NCBI GenBank assembly: GCA_017398725.1
Contig: JAFQFA010000023.1
Span: 1-40,991 of the forward strand
DNA from: Oscillospiraceae bacterium
GTDB lineage: Bacteria > Bacillota > Clostridia > Oscillospirales > Oscillospiraceae
Direction of reading: 5' to 3'
Length of the DNA: 40,991 bases
Notes under the pieces: model-generated
Databases searched by the model: none
Told to the model about the DNA's origin: nothing
What the model saw: the letters and a program-made list of their open reading frames with translations, nothing else
Shown here: positions 23,408-32,973 of the stretch, piece after piece
Layout: each line of letters begins with the position of its first letter
How positions within the stretch are numbered: position 1 is the stretch's first letter
Translations under genes and position numbers: made by a program

Positions 23408-24883
23408 TTAGTCAAAGTGAAGCTCAGAAAGAACGATCTGCTTGTAGTTGACCTCCATGGGCCACTTGGCGCGGCCAGCTTCCACCTTTTGGGTGGTGTA
23501 TTCGCTCAAATAGTAAGTGTTTGCGTAATACTCCCACTGGGGCTGGCTGTGGGCAAAGAACATAATGTGGTAACCGTAATCGGTTTTTACGATGCCGGTA
23601 TTGCCGACCTCACGGCTTGCATCCATACACCAGTTCAGGAAAGGCTCTACAAAGTTTGTATCCTTGGTAATACCGGTGTACAAACCGCCGTTGGTATTAG
23701 AACCGCCGTCTTCAGACTTTTGGGTAGCCAGCGTAGCAAAGGATTCCTCCGTTGCTTCACCGTTTTTCCACTCGTTGTAAATGGCTTCTGCCTTCTTAAG
23801 GCAAGCTTCCCACTCCGCCTTGGAGTAAGTGACTTCCTTCGTTTCTTCGTTTGTGGTGCCACCTTCCGGGCAAACCAAAATATGGCGCACATTGACAATC
23901 GCGCCGCTATCCTTACCAATACCGTACTGATCGAACATATCCTTATTGGCGGTAAAGTAGTCCTCCAGCTGCTGTGCAGAGGGCGTAATATTGATATACT
24001 CAGCGCTGACATAATACATACGGCAATAAGCTTCATAATCTTTAATGGTGCAGCCTGCGCCAAAACGATCAGCGATCAGTGCATCGCCAGTCTCAAATCC
24101 CTCATCTTTAGCAAGCTCTTCCATACTTGCAGGCAGTTCCTGCAAACTCTTTTCCAAAGCTTCCGAAGGCACATATTCTTCTTCCATTGCCAAGGAATAG
24201 ATACACTGATAATTGTACCAAGTTTCCAAGGCAGACTTCAGGAAAAACTGCTCCCAAGACAGTGTCTCATCTTCGTAGCTGGGCTGTTCCGCAAAAGGCT
24301 TTTCCAGATCGATACCCAGATAGCTGATATAATCCGCATTGGCATTGAGGTACTCCAAAACCTGCATTCTGTAGAACATCTGCAGCATGGTGTTGGTCAG
24401 CTTTACGCCGTTGACCTCTGCAACCGCTTTATCACCTGCACGGATCGCTTTTTGATCGCTGACGGTATAAGTCTCTTTTTTGAAGATATCATTCGCCTTG
24501 GGGCGCAGATCCACGCCAAAGGCAGTCAGCAAAACAATCGCCAGCGCCGCCAACACCACCAGACTAGCCAAAACACCGACGATCACTTGCCAAGCTTTGA
24601 CCTTAGCCTTCGGCTTCGCTTCTGCCACCACCGCAGGAATCTCGTCGGACACTTGCTCAGCGGGTTCTTCCACCGGCGCTGTCTCTTCATCCGCAATGGT
24701 CTCTTCGGCAACAGCGGCCTCTTCAGCAGGCATTGCCACTTCCTCCTGCGTTTCCTCCATAGAAGTCTCTACAGTATCCTGCGCAGATTCCTGCTGCACA
24801 GACTCTTCACTCTGGCAGGCATTGCATGCAGGGCATACGGTCATGCCCTCTTCCAGCTCAGCTTCACAAAATTTACATTTCAT
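23408..24883 (-). CDS. Zinc-ribbon, membrane-anchored PpiC-type peptidyl-prolyl isomerase
   Basis: A 491-residue protein of unusual layout. Residues 1-23 are a zinc-ribbon-like knuckle (C3-x2-C6 and C17-x2-C20). An acidic Glu/Ala/Val-rich linker (24-90), a short basic patch and one transmembrane helix (about 97-122) follow. The outer part has a SurA/PrsA-like helical region (about 145-310) and a parvulin domain (about 328-450: NVRHILVCPEGG, then GGSNTNGGLYTGI and DYGYHIMFF). The topology should be cytosolic zinc ribbon, extracellular foldase. PrsA-type relatives are normally lipoproteins; this has no lipobox. The start at 24883 is used because AAGGGG lies 9 nt upstream; an ATG three codons earlier sits too close to that site. 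Confidence 0.82.
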   Translation of the reverse strand: MKCKFCEAELEEGMTVCPACNACQSEESVQQESAQDTVETSMEETQEEVAMPAEEAAVAEETIADEETAPVEEPAEQVSDEIPAVVAEAKPKAKVKAWQVIVGVLASLVVLAALAIVLLTAFGVDLRPKANDIFKKETYTVSDQKAIRAGDKAVAEVNGVKLTNTMLQMFYRMQVLEYLNANADYISYLGIDLEKPFAEQPSYEDETLSWEQFFLKSALETWYNYQCIYSLAMEEEYVPSEALEKSLQELPASMEELAKDEGFETGDALIADRFGAGCTIKDYEAYCRMYYVSAEYINITPSAQQLEDYFTANKDMFDQYGIGKDSGAIVNVRHILVCPEGGTTNEETKEVTYSKAEWEACLKKAEAIYNEWKNGEATEESFATLATQKSEDGGSNTNGGLYTGITKDTNFVEPFLNWCMDASREVGNTGIVKTDYGYHIMFFAHSQPQWEYYANTYYLSEYTTQKVEAGRAKWPMEVNYKQIVLSELHFD

Positions 24884-24917
24884 TGGTTTCATCCCCTTTA
24901 TATGCATAGACTTGTTG

Positions 24918-24946
24918 ATTTTATCATGATTTACAGGAAAAATCAA
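24918..24946 (-). promoter_or_regulatory. Promoter of PpiC gene
   Basis: On the minus strand TTGATT (24946-24941), a 17-bp spacer ending in TGA, and TAAAAT (24923-24918) form a strong extended -10 promoter, 34 nt before the start codon. Confidence 0.65.
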
Positions 24947-24992
24947 GCAATTTGCGCATTGTTTACATTCCTTTCAAATCCGCAAGTGCCCC

Positions 24993-25021
24993 TTGCAAAA
25001 AAGCGAAAATAATGTTATTAT
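24993..25021 (+). promoter_or_regulatory. Promoter of miaB-mutSL-miaA-hfq operon
   Basis: TTGCAA (24993-24998), a 17-bp spacer ending in TGT, and TATTAT (25016-25021) lie 36 nt before the miaB ATG. It is divergent from the PpiC promoter, 46 bp away. Confidence 0.65.
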
Positions 25022-25057
25022 TTATTATTGAGTTAGTATACATTAAGGAGCAGCTTT

Positions 25058-26461
25058 ATGGGCAGCAAAACAAAGTTTATTCCCCAGAACGAACTGGATC
25101 ACCAGCTCGATCTGTGCAATCATATCCATGCCTTTTGGCACGAACAGAATATCACCCCGCTGGCTTATGTGGAAACCTACGGCTGTCAGCAAAACGAGGC
25201 CGATTCCGAGCGAATCCGGGGTCTTTTAAGTCAATGCGGTTATGCCATGACCGATTGTGCCGAAGGCGCGGATGTGGTGGTGATGAACACTTGCGCCATA
25301 CGGGAACACGCGGAGCAGCGTGTTTTCGGCAATTTGGGCGCACTGACCCACACCAAGCGCCGTCACCCTAGGCAAAAGATTTTTCTTTGCGGATGTATGG
25401 CAGGTCAAACCCATGTTGTAGAGCGGATCAAAAAAAGCTTTCCCCACGTTGACGGTGTATTTTCTACCCACCATCTATGGCGGTTTCCGGAAATTCTGAA
25501 GCGGGTGCTTTTTGTTGGCAAACGGATCTATTTTACCGAAGATGAAACCGGCTCTATTGCAGAAGGTCTTCCTCAACTGCGGGATAACGGTCTTAAAGCT
25601 TGGGTGTCTATTATGTACGGCTGCAACAATTTCTGCACTTACTGCATCGTTCCCTATGTTCGGGGACGGGAGCGCAGCCGGAAAAGTGAAGATATTTTAC
25701 GGGAGTGCCGGGAGCTGATCGCCTCCGGTGTTCGGGAAATCACCCTACTGGGGCAAAATGTCAATTCCTACGGCAAGGATCTGGATGAAGGTCTGGACTT
25801 TTCCGATCTGCTTTCAAAAATCGCCGCCATTGAGGGAGATTTTTGGATTCGGTTTATGACCAGTCATCCCCGGGATGCAGGCAAAAAGCTTTTCGACACC
25901 ATGGCTGCCCATCCCAAGATTGCAAAGCAGCTGCATCTACCCTTCCAATCCGGTTCTTCCCGGGTGCTGAAAGCCATGAACCGGCACTATGACCGGCCTC
26001 ATTACCTTTCCCTGATCGATTACGCCAAAGAGGTTATGCCCTCGCTGGTGCTGACCAGTGATGTGATCGTCGGCTTCCCCGGAGAAACCGAGGAAGAATT
26101 CGAAGAAACCCTTTCATTGATCGAAACTGTCCGTTACGACGCGCTGTTTACATTTATTTTCTCCCCCCGGCAGGGAACCCCTGCCGCATCCATGGATGAC
26201 CCCACCCCAAAGGAAGAAAAGAACCGGCGCTTTGACCGTCTGTGCGCCCTGCAAAACAGCATTTCCGAACAGATCCACGAAGCCTATGTAGGAAAGACTG
26301 TCCGCTGCTTGGTTGACGGCACAGACAAAGATCTGCTTACCGCCCGTACGGAAGGCGGACGGCTTGTCCGTTTCCCCGGCGACCCGGCATGGATCGGTCA
26401 GTTTATGGACATTAAGATCACCGGCTCCAACACTTGGAGTCTTACCGGAAATATAGAGTAA
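25058..26461 (+). CDS. miaB: tRNA A37 methylthiotransferase MiaB
   Basis: A 467-residue radical-SAM enzyme that adds the 2-methylthio group to i6A37 in tRNAs reading UNN codons. The N-terminal MTTase domain carries the auxiliary 4Fe-4S cysteines (ETYGCQQNEADSERIRGLL, NTCAIREHAE and LCGCMAG). The radical-SAM CxxxCxxC motif lies in YGCNNFCTYCIVPYVRGRE. A TRAM RNA-binding domain forms the C-terminus (about 400-467). AAGGAG precedes the ATG by 8 nt. It heads an operon that also contains miaA, whose product makes the MiaB substrate. Confidence 0.96.
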   Translation: MGSKTKFIPQNELDHQLDLCNHIHAFWHEQNITPLAYVETYGCQQNEADSERIRGLLSQCGYAMTDCAEGADVVVMNTCAIREHAEQRVFGNLGALTHTKRRHPRQKIFLCGCMAGQTHVVERIKKSFPHVDGVFSTHHLWRFPEILKRVLFVGKRIYFTEDETGSIAEGLPQLRDNGLKAWVSIMYGCNNFCTYCIVPYVRGRERSRKSEDILRECRELIASGVREITLLGQNVNSYGKDLDEGLDFSDLLSKIAAIEGDFWIRFMTSHPRDAGKKLFDTMAAHPKIAKQLHLPFQSGSSRVLKAMNRHYDRPHYLSLIDYAKEVMPSLVLTSDVIVGFPGETEEEFEETLSLIETVRYDALFTFIFSPRQGTPAASMDDPTPKEEKNRRFDRLCALQNSISEQIHEAYVGKTVRCLVDGTDKDLLTARTEGGRLVRFPGDPAWIGQFMDIKITGSNTWSLTGNIE

Positions 26462-26475
26462 AGGATTGAATTATC

Positions 26476-29079
26476 ATGGCTGCTGAACAGACAGAACTCA
26501 CCCCTATGAAGCGGCAGTATAACCAAATCAAGGAGCGCAATCAGGACTGCATCCTGTTTTTCCGTTTGGGCGACTTTTACGAGATGTTTGACGAAGATGC
26601 CAAGTTGGCTGCCCGGGAACTGGATCTGACTCTAACAACCCGTGACCGGAACAAGCCTAAGGAAGCCCAAACCCCTATGTGCGGCGTTCCCTACCACTCT
26701 GTGGATTCCTACATTGCCCGGCTTGTTGCCAAGGGCTACAAGGTGGCTATTTGCGAGCAAATGGAAGATCCTTCCCAAGCCAAGGGCATTGTGGAACGGG
26801 ATATCACCCGGATCGTAACACCGGGCACTGTAACAGAAAGCTGTATGCTGGACGAGGGCCGCAACAACTACATGGGCTGTCTTTATGGCGACGGGAATGT
26901 ATTCGGTCTCGCCTTTTGCGATGTTTCTACCGGCGCGTTCTTTGTAACTACCAGCGCCGATGCCTCCGCTGCAGCCTCCGAGCTGGGACGGTTCTCTCCT
27001 TCTGAGGTAATTCGTGGTGGTACGGGCAGCAATGCCGATACCTTAGACGATGCGCTTTTCCACCGCCTCAGCTGCTGTGTAGATGAGGGAAAGCCGGAGC
27101 AGTTCGATTTTGACAACGCCCAGAATCTTTTGGAGAACCATTTCCACACCCCGCTGGCTCAGCTTGGTCTTACCGGGCACACTGCAGCTGTCATTGCCGC
27201 CGGCACATTGCTGGAGACTTTAAAGTTTGTGCAAAAGAATGAGCTGGAGCACATCCGTCAGCTCCAATACTACAGCACCGGCAAGTTCATGGAGCTGGAC
27301 CTAGATGCACGGCGGAATCTGGAGCTGACAGAGACCCTGCGCTCCAAAGAAAAGAAGGGTACCCTTCTGTGGGTACTGGATAAGACCCAAACTTCCATGG
27401 GCAGCCGTATGCTCCGCAGTTGGCTGGAAAAGCCCCTTTTAGATGCCGCCGAGATCGGCCGCCGGCAATGCGCTGTGGAAGAATTGGTCAGTGCCACCGT
27501 TTGCCGCAGTGAACTGGTAGAAGCGCTGAAAGATGTGACCGATTTGGAACGGGTCATGTCCCGGATCGTTACCGGCAGTGTTAACTGCCGTGAGCTTTTG
27601 GGTCTTGCCCGCGGCCTGCGGGCCCTTCCGGTGGTAAAAGCCGGCTTGCAGCAACTGGAATCTGCCAGCCTGCAAAAGCTGGCACAGGCCATTGATCCTC
27701 TGAGCGATTGTGCCAGTCTGATTGAAAACACCATTGTCGACGATCCCCCGCTGACTGTTCGGGACGGTGGCATTATCCGCAAGGGTGCCAACCCCGAGGC
27801 AGATGCTTTGCGGGATATTATGGAAGGCGGCTCCGGTACCATCGCTGCCATTGAAGCTGCGGAAAAAGAACGCACCGGAATTCGCACCTTGAAAGTAGGA
27901 TACAATCGGGTTTTCGGCTATTATATCGAGGTTTCCAAATCCTTTGTTTCTCAGGTTCCGGATCACTACATCCGCAAGCAGACCCTGACCAACTGTGAGC
28001 GCTATATTACCCAAGAATTGAAAGATCTGGAAAACCAAGTACTTACCGCAAAAGAGCGCCTCACTGCGCTGGAATATCAGATCTTTACCCAGCTGCGGGA
28101 GCATCTTGCACTGCAAGCCGGTCGGGTACAGACCTCTGCCGCCGCCGTCGCCACCGCCGACGCCCTTTGCTCGCTGGCTGTCGTTGCCGCAAAGCGGGGC
28201 TACTGCAAGCCGGAGATCACCTTGGATAACGAGATCTCCATTACAGACGGCAGACACCCGGTCGTGGAGCAAATGCTGCGTGATTCTCTGTTTGTTCCCA
28301 ACGACACCCACTTGGGCTCTGCGGATAATCAGGTATCCATCATCACCGGTCCCAATATGGCCGGTAAATCCACCTACATGCGCCAAGTGGCGCTGATCGT
28401 TCTGATGGCCCAAATGGGTTCTTTCGTACCTGCCCGCAGCGCCCGGATCGGCATTGTGGATCGGGTATTTACCCGCATCGGCGCCAGCGACGATCTTGCC
28501 TCCGGGCAATCCACCTTTATGGTAGAGATGGCCGAAGTGGCGTCCATTCTGAAAAACGCTACCGCCAGAAGCTTGCTGATCCTCGATGAGATCGGCAGAG
28601 GCACTTCCACCTATGACGGCATGGCCATTGCCCGTTCCGTTCTGGAATACACCGCCAACCCAAGACATTTGGGCGCAAAGACCCTTTTTGCTACCCATTA
28701 TCATGAATTGAGCAGCATAGAAGATGAACTGCCCAATGTAAAGAACTATAATATCGCTGTCAAAAAGCGGGGCGATAAAATGATCTTCCTGCGCAAGATC
28801 GTACCCGGCGCCACAGATGACAGCTATGGCATCGAGGTAGCTAAACTTGCAGGTCTGCCTAACACGGTATTAAACCGTGCCAGACAGATCCTTGCCGAGC
28901 TGGAAACACAGGATCGTCCTGTGGTCCATAAAGCGCAGGCGCAGGAAGCTGACGATCAGATCAGCATGATGGATCTGCGCTCCCAACAAGTTTGCGATGC
29001 CCTGCAAAGACTCAGTGTGGAAACCCTGACTCCCATCGAAGCCATGAACGAACTGTATAAGCTGAAACAAATGCTATGA
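26476..29079 (+). CDS. mutS: DNA mismatch repair protein MutS
   Basis: An 867-residue mismatch-recognition ATPase of normal length. The mismatch-binding N-terminal motif is GDFYEMFDEDA (Phe and Glu of the FxE motif). The ATPase has Walker A GPNMAGKST (625-633), the SARIGIVDRVFTRIGASDDL block, LLILDEIGRGTSTYDG (Walker B) and ATHYHEL. The C-terminus ends with the helical dimer/tetramer region. It follows miaB by 14 nt and its TGA overlaps the ATG of the next gene (ATGA). Confidence 0.97.
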   Translation: MAAEQTELTPMKRQYNQIKERNQDCILFFRLGDFYEMFDEDAKLAARELDLTLTTRDRNKPKEAQTPMCGVPYHSVDSYIARLVAKGYKVAICEQMEDPSQAKGIVERDITRIVTPGTVTESCMLDEGRNNYMGCLYGDGNVFGLAFCDVSTGAFFVTTSADASAAASELGRFSPSEVIRGGTGSNADTLDDALFHRLSCCVDEGKPEQFDFDNAQNLLENHFHTPLAQLGLTGHTAAVIAAGTLLETLKFVQKNELEHIRQLQYYSTGKFMELDLDARRNLELTETLRSKEKKGTLLWVLDKTQTSMGSRMLRSWLEKPLLDAAEIGRRQCAVEELVSATVCRSELVEALKDVTDLERVMSRIVTGSVNCRELLGLARGLRALPVVKAGLQQLESASLQKLAQAIDPLSDCASLIENTIVDDPPLTVRDGGIIRKGANPEADALRDIMEGGSGTIAAIEAAEKERTGIRTLKVGYNRVFGYYIEVSKSFVSQVPDHYIRKQTLTNCERYITQELKDLENQVLTAKERLTALEYQIFTQLREHLALQAGRVQTSAAAVATADALCSLAVVAAKRGYCKPEITLDNEISITDGRHPVVEQMLRDSLFVPNDTHLGSADNQVSIITGPNMAGKSTYMRQVALIVLMAQMGSFVPARSARIGIVDRVFTRIGASDDLASGQSTFMVEMAEVASILKNATARSLLILDEIGRGTSTYDGMAIARSVLEYTANPRHLGAKTLFATHYHELSSIEDELPNVKNYNIAVKKRGDKMIFLRKIVPGATDDSYGIEVAKLAGLPNTVLNRARQILAELETQDRPVVHKAQAQEADDQISMMDLRSQQVCDALQRLSVETLTPIEAMNELYKLKQML

Positions 29080-29765
29080 AGAAACTGACCGTTACAATTC
29101 CTACTCGCCAAAAGGTATGGGGCTGTGTTTATCTGGCGCTACAACTTTTAGTGATCCCCACAGTGCTTGCAACCTGCAATCTGATTTTTGCATGGGGACT
29201 CTCCGACGCGGAGCTGAATTTTATTTTCTTCTGCATCAATTTTGCCTGCGTCGCTGTGATCTTCGGCCACTTTATATTGAGAAACGGTAAGATCGCACTA
29301 AAAGCGCCATTGCAGGTTCTGCTGACCGCGCTGGGTGCGTACTATGCCTATACTTTTCTGTCCGCAATGATCCATTACGCCATTGGTGCAATTTATCCTG
29401 AATTTTATAATGTGAACGATTCTTTCGTTTCCACCATGGTGACCGATGAATTTGCACTGATGTTTATCGGCACCGCTCTGCTGGTGCCGATCACCGAAGA
29501 AGTACTTTACAGAGGTTTGATCTTTGCAGGGCTGTATAACCGCAGCCGTATACTGGCTTACGCTATATCCACAGTAGCCTTTGCTGCTTTGCATGTTGTG
29601 GGCTATATTGGCCTGTACACGCCTTTACATCTTTTACTTTGTCTTTTAGAGTATATTCCTGCAGGTCTGTGTCTGGCTTGGGCGTATGCAATGTCCGACA
29701 CGATCTGGACCCCGATTCTGATCCACACCGCGGTCAATACAATGGCCGTTTTGGCTATGAGGTGA
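29076..29765 (+). CDS. CPBP-family intramembrane metalloprotease
   Basis: A 229-residue polytopic membrane protein with about six to seven hydrophobic segments. The conserved CPBP (Abi/CAAX protease) motifs are present: EEVLYRGLIF (EExxxR) near residues 143-152, FAALHVVGY with a histidine, and a late HTAVNT histidine. Such proteins are glutamate-type intramembrane proteases; substrates are usually unknown. It begins within the mutS stop codon (4-nt overlap) and ends 4 nt before mutL, so it is translated as part of the repair operon. A role in mismatch repair is not implied by the family; the linkage may simply be positional. Confidence 0.85.
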   Translation: MKKLTVTIPTRQKVWGCVYLALQLLVIPTVLATCNLIFAWGLSDAELNFIFFCINFACVAVIFGHFILRNGKIALKAPLQVLLTALGAYYAYTFLSAMIHYAIGAIYPEFYNVNDSFVSTMVTDEFALMFIGTALLVPITEEVLYRGLIFAGLYNRSRILAYAISTVAFAALHVVGYIGLYTPLHLLLCLLEYIPAGLCLAWAYAMSDTIWTPILIHTAVNTMAVLAMR

Positions 29766-29769
29766 TTTC

Positions 29770-31692
29770 ATGCCTAAAATTATACAACTGTCTTCCCATG
29801 TTGCCAATCTGATTGCTGCCGGTGAGGTGGTAGAACGACCTGCCAGCGTGGTAAAGGAACTGACCGAAAATGCCGTTGACGCCGGCGCCACGCAGGTAAC
29901 TGTAGAGATCCGCGACGGCGGCATGACCTTTATCCGTGTAACCGATAACGGATGCGGCATGGCTTCGGAAGACGCAAGAACCGCATTTTTGCGGCATGCA
30001 ACATCCAAACTGCGCACCGCTGATGATCTGGCTGCCATCCACACTATGGGCTTCCGCGGTGAAGCTTTGGCGGCAATCGCCTCTGTCAGCCGAATCGATC
30101 TGATCACCAAAACCGCTGATGATGCCATTGGCACCAGTTTGTCTCTGGAAGCCGGCAATATTACAGAGCAGTGTGAAGCCGGATGCCCCCAAGGCACCAC
30201 CATCATCATCCGGGATCTATTCTTTAATACCCCCGCCAGAATGAAATTCATGAAGTCCGACTCCGTTGAAGGCAGCCGGGTAACCGCCGCAGTGCAACTG
30301 CAGGCCCTTGCCCACCCGGAAGTTTCCTTCCGTTTTTTACGGGACGGCAAAGAGATCCTGAACACACCCGGTAACGGCAACTTGGAAGCTACGGTCTACT
30401 GCGTTTACGGCCGCGAAAGCGGTGCTATGGTACCGGTGGATTCTGTATGGGAACAATATCATCTGACAGGATTTGCCTCTAAACCGTCAAATGCCCGCCC
30501 CAGCCGCAGTCTGCAAACATTCTTTGTAAACGGGCGGCCTGTCCATTCCAAGCTGCTGGTAGCCGCTTTTGAGGAAGCTTATCGCAATCAGCTGATGGTG
30601 GGCAAGTTCCCCTCCTGCGTTCTGCATCTGACTTTACCTGCAAACGCGGTGGATGTGAATGTACATCCGGCTAAAACTGAGGTAAAGTTTCTGAATGAAA
30701 AAGCTGTTTTTGACTGTGTACATTACGGGATTCTCGGGGCGCTGAACAAATCATCCGACCGCCCGGATGTCCGGTTTAAAGCAAGTAACAATGCCCCGGC
30801 AGCCGTGCAGCAGCCCCAGACCTCTGCGCCGAAGCCGCAGGCAAAACAGGAAAACTTCTTCCGCACCATGACTGCATCAGAATTTAAGACATTCTCTACG
30901 GCAGTAAAAGATATGCCCCAACCAAAGCCGATGGCCGCTGCTGCCACCGCCGCTGCCGTTGAGCGCATGGTGCTGCCTCCGCTCAGGGAGGAACGGCAGA
31001 CCCCCGCGCCTTATACCCCCAGTGTTCCTGCACAGCAGGAAATACGCAACGAAGCCCCCTCCCTTCCGCCTTTGCCGGAACCTGCGTCGGAAGTTCAGCA
31101 ACAGGAGCTACCCATGCCGGAAACGGAGTCTTGGCGTATGGTTGGTGAGCTTTATCGCAGCTATATTATCGTGGAACAAGGCGACGAAGCATACCTCATC
31201 GACAAGCACGCCGCCCACGAACGGATCCTCTTCGAAAAGCTGAAAGCAAATCAGGAAGCTATCAACAGCCAAACGCTTTTATCGCCCGTTTCCTGCCGTG
31301 TCAGTCCCGCAGAAGCTACTGCCCTTTTGACCAATCAACCGCTTCTGGAGGAACTTGGTTTCAAGATTGAAGAGTTTGGCGACAATACTGTATTGATCCG
31401 GCAAGTGCCTATGGATCTGTCTGCAGATTCTGCCGGCGATGCACTGGCGGCTTTGGCGGCTGATCTGACAAACGGTCGCCGGGAAAGTAAAACCACCGTA
31501 CGAGACGAAATGCTCCACACAGTTGCCTGTAAAGCCGCCATTAAAGCCGGCTGGCAAACCACTGAGGCAGAGTTATTGGCCCTTGCTAAGCAAGTGATGG
31601 AGGACGAATCCCTGAAGCATTGTCCCCACGGCCGCCCCATCTGCATCAGTTTAAGCAAGAAGCATTTGGAAAAGGAATTCAAACGGAGTTGA
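29770..31692 (+). CDS. mutL: DNA mismatch repair protein MutL (endonuclease type)
   Basis: A 640-residue protein. The GHKL ATPase has ENAVDAGA (33-40), DNGCGM (59-64) and GFRGEAL (94-100). A Pro/Ala/Gln-rich linker spans about 330-450. The C-terminal domain carries the nicking-endonuclease motif in the form DKHAAHERILFE (starting at 478; usual form DQHAxxExxxxE). It also has CPHGRPICISL near the end, which together mark MutL that nicks DNA in organisms lacking MutH. AGGTGA is the ribosome site. The stop overlaps the miaA start (TGATG). Confidence 0.96.
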   Translation: MPKIIQLSSHVANLIAAGEVVERPASVVKELTENAVDAGATQVTVEIRDGGMTFIRVTDNGCGMASEDARTAFLRHATSKLRTADDLAAIHTMGFRGEALAAIASVSRIDLITKTADDAIGTSLSLEAGNITEQCEAGCPQGTTIIIRDLFFNTPARMKFMKSDSVEGSRVTAAVQLQALAHPEVSFRFLRDGKEILNTPGNGNLEATVYCVYGRESGAMVPVDSVWEQYHLTGFASKPSNARPSRSLQTFFVNGRPVHSKLLVAAFEEAYRNQLMVGKFPSCVLHLTLPANAVDVNVHPAKTEVKFLNEKAVFDCVHYGILGALNKSSDRPDVRFKASNNAPAAVQQPQTSAPKPQAKQENFFRTMTASEFKTFSTAVKDMPQPKPMAAAATAAAVERMVLPPLREERQTPAPYTPSVPAQQEIRNEAPSLPPLPEPASEVQQQELPMPETESWRMVGELYRSYIIVEQGDEAYLIDKHAAHERILFEKLKANQEAINSQTLLSPVSCRVSPAEATALLTNQPLLEELGFKIEEFGDNTVLIRQVPMDLSADSAGDALAALAADLTNGRRESKTTVRDEMLHTVACKAAIKAGWQTTEAELLALAKQVMEDESLKHCPHGRPICISLSKKHLEKEFKRS

Positions 31693-32636
31693 TGCCCTTT
31701 ATGGACAATATCATATGCATCGCCGGTCCTACTGCCTCCGGAAAAACGGCGCTAGCCGTGGCGCTTGCCAAGGAGTTGGACGGCGAGGTGGTATCCTGCG
31801 ACTCCATGCAGATCTACCGCCACATGGATATCGGCACAGCAAAGCCAACCACAGAGGAGATGCAAGGCATTCCGCATCACATGCTGGATGTTGCGGATCC
31901 CCAAGAAGAATTCTCTGTCAGCCGCTATTGCGAAATGGCCGATCCCATTATCAAAGATATTCTCAACCGTGGAAAAACCGCCATTATTGCCGGCGGCACA
32001 GGACTTTATATGGATTCACTTATCCGGGGCAATCGTTTTGCCCCCTGCCCTTCTACCGGCATGCGGGAAAAGCTGGAAGCGCAAGCAGATGCGCAAGGCA
32101 TGCAGGCTATGCTGGATCTTCTGTACAGCATTGATCCGGAAGCTGCTTCCAAGCTGCATTTAGCGGACCGGAAGCGAATCCTACGGGCTTTGGAGGTGTT
32201 TTACGAAACAGGTAAGACCATGACTGCCCACAATTTAGAAACCCAAGCCTTACCTTCCCGATACCATCCTCTTTGGATTGGCTTGGAAGATGCAGACCGC
32301 AGCACACTCTACCACCGGATTGACCGGCGGGTGGAGCAAATGCTTCAAGACGGTTTGATTGATGAAATCAAAGCCTTGCTGGCCCGGGGCATCAGTGAAA
32401 AATGCACCGCTATGCAAGCCATCGGCTACAAAGAATTTTTGGATGCACTGGCCGGCCGTTGCTCTATAGAAGACGCCGTTTCCCACGTCCAGCAGGCATC
32501 CCGCCATTACGCCAAGCGGCAGCTGACATGGTTTCGCCGCAACAGCGCCATGCATTGGCTGACCCGAGAAGACGGCGATGGAATCCACGAAATTCTTGCG
32601 AAAGCACGACAGGTTCTTTGGGAAATCGACAATTGA
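31692..32636 (+). CDS. miaA: tRNA dimethylallyltransferase MiaA
   Basis: A 314-residue enzyme that adds the dimethylallyl group to A37 of tRNA, producing the substrate for MiaB. The P-loop is AGPTASGKTA (11-20). VSCDSMQIYRHMDIGTAKP, the GGTGLYMDSLIRG block and YAKRQLTWFRR near the end are family signatures. The start is ambiguous: ATG 31692 overlaps the mutL stop, while ATG 31701 is three codons on; GGAG is close to the first and 12 nt from the second. The open frame extends upstream inside mutL without a site. Confidence 0.95.
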   Translation: MPFMDNIICIAGPTASGKTALAVALAKELDGEVVSCDSMQIYRHMDIGTAKPTTEEMQGIPHHMLDVADPQEEFSVSRYCEMADPIIKDILNRGKTAIIAGGTGLYMDSLIRGNRFAPCPSTGMREKLEAQADAQGMQAMLDLLYSIDPEAASKLHLADRKRILRALEVFYETGKTMTAHNLETQALPSRYHPLWIGLEDADRSTLYHRIDRRVEQMLQDGLIDEIKALLARGISEKCTAMQAIGYKEFLDALAGRCSIEDAVSHVQQASRHYAKRQLTWFRRNSAMHWLTREDGDGIHEILAKARQVLWEIDN

Positions 32637-32688
32637 ATCATGATAAGATTTATGTATCCAATCATAAACCCAGAAAGAAGGAATACAT

Positions 32689-32919
32689 ATGTCTGATCAA
32701 CTCACATTACAGGATGCCATCCTCAGCGAGGTGCGCCGGGACAAAGTTCCGGTGACCCTGTTTCTGATGAATGGCTTCCAGCTCCGGGGGACCATTACCG
32801 GCTATGACAGCTTTGTGGTGGTTCTGGTCACTGACGGCAAGCAGCAAATGATCTACAAGCATGCCATCTCTACCTTAGCCCCCATCCGACCTCTGAAAGC
32901 CGCATCTGGACCGGCATAA
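32689..32919 (+). CDS. hfq: RNA chaperone Hfq
   Basis: A 76-residue Sm-like protein, standard for a Gram-positive Hfq with a short tail. Sm1 is in LQDAILSEVRRDKVPVTLFL, followed by NGFQLRGTITGYDSFVVVLV. Sm2 is QMIYKHAISTL, with the YKHA proximal-face motif. It forms hexameric rings that bind U-rich and A-rich RNAs. GAAGGA lies 7 nt before the ATG. The miaA-hfq order is conserved across many bacteria. A strong terminator follows directly. Confidence 0.96.
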   Translation: MSDQLTLQDAILSEVRRDKVPVTLFLMNGFQLRGTITGYDSFVVVLVTDGKQQMIYKHAISTLAPIRPLKAASGPA

Positions 32920-32927
32920 AGAACTGG

Positions 32928-32961
32928 GCGACGGAGCAATTGCTTCGTCGCTTCTTTTTTT
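32928..32961 (+). terminator. Terminator after hfq
   Basis: A near-perfect palindrome (32928-32939 with 32940-32951, one G-T pair) is followed by a run of seven T after TTC. It ends the miaB-hfq operon. The yggS ribosome site begins immediately after the T-run, so yggS depends on read-through or on a promoter upstream within hfq. Confidence 0.92.
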
Positions 32962-32973
32962 GAGGAGAAAACT

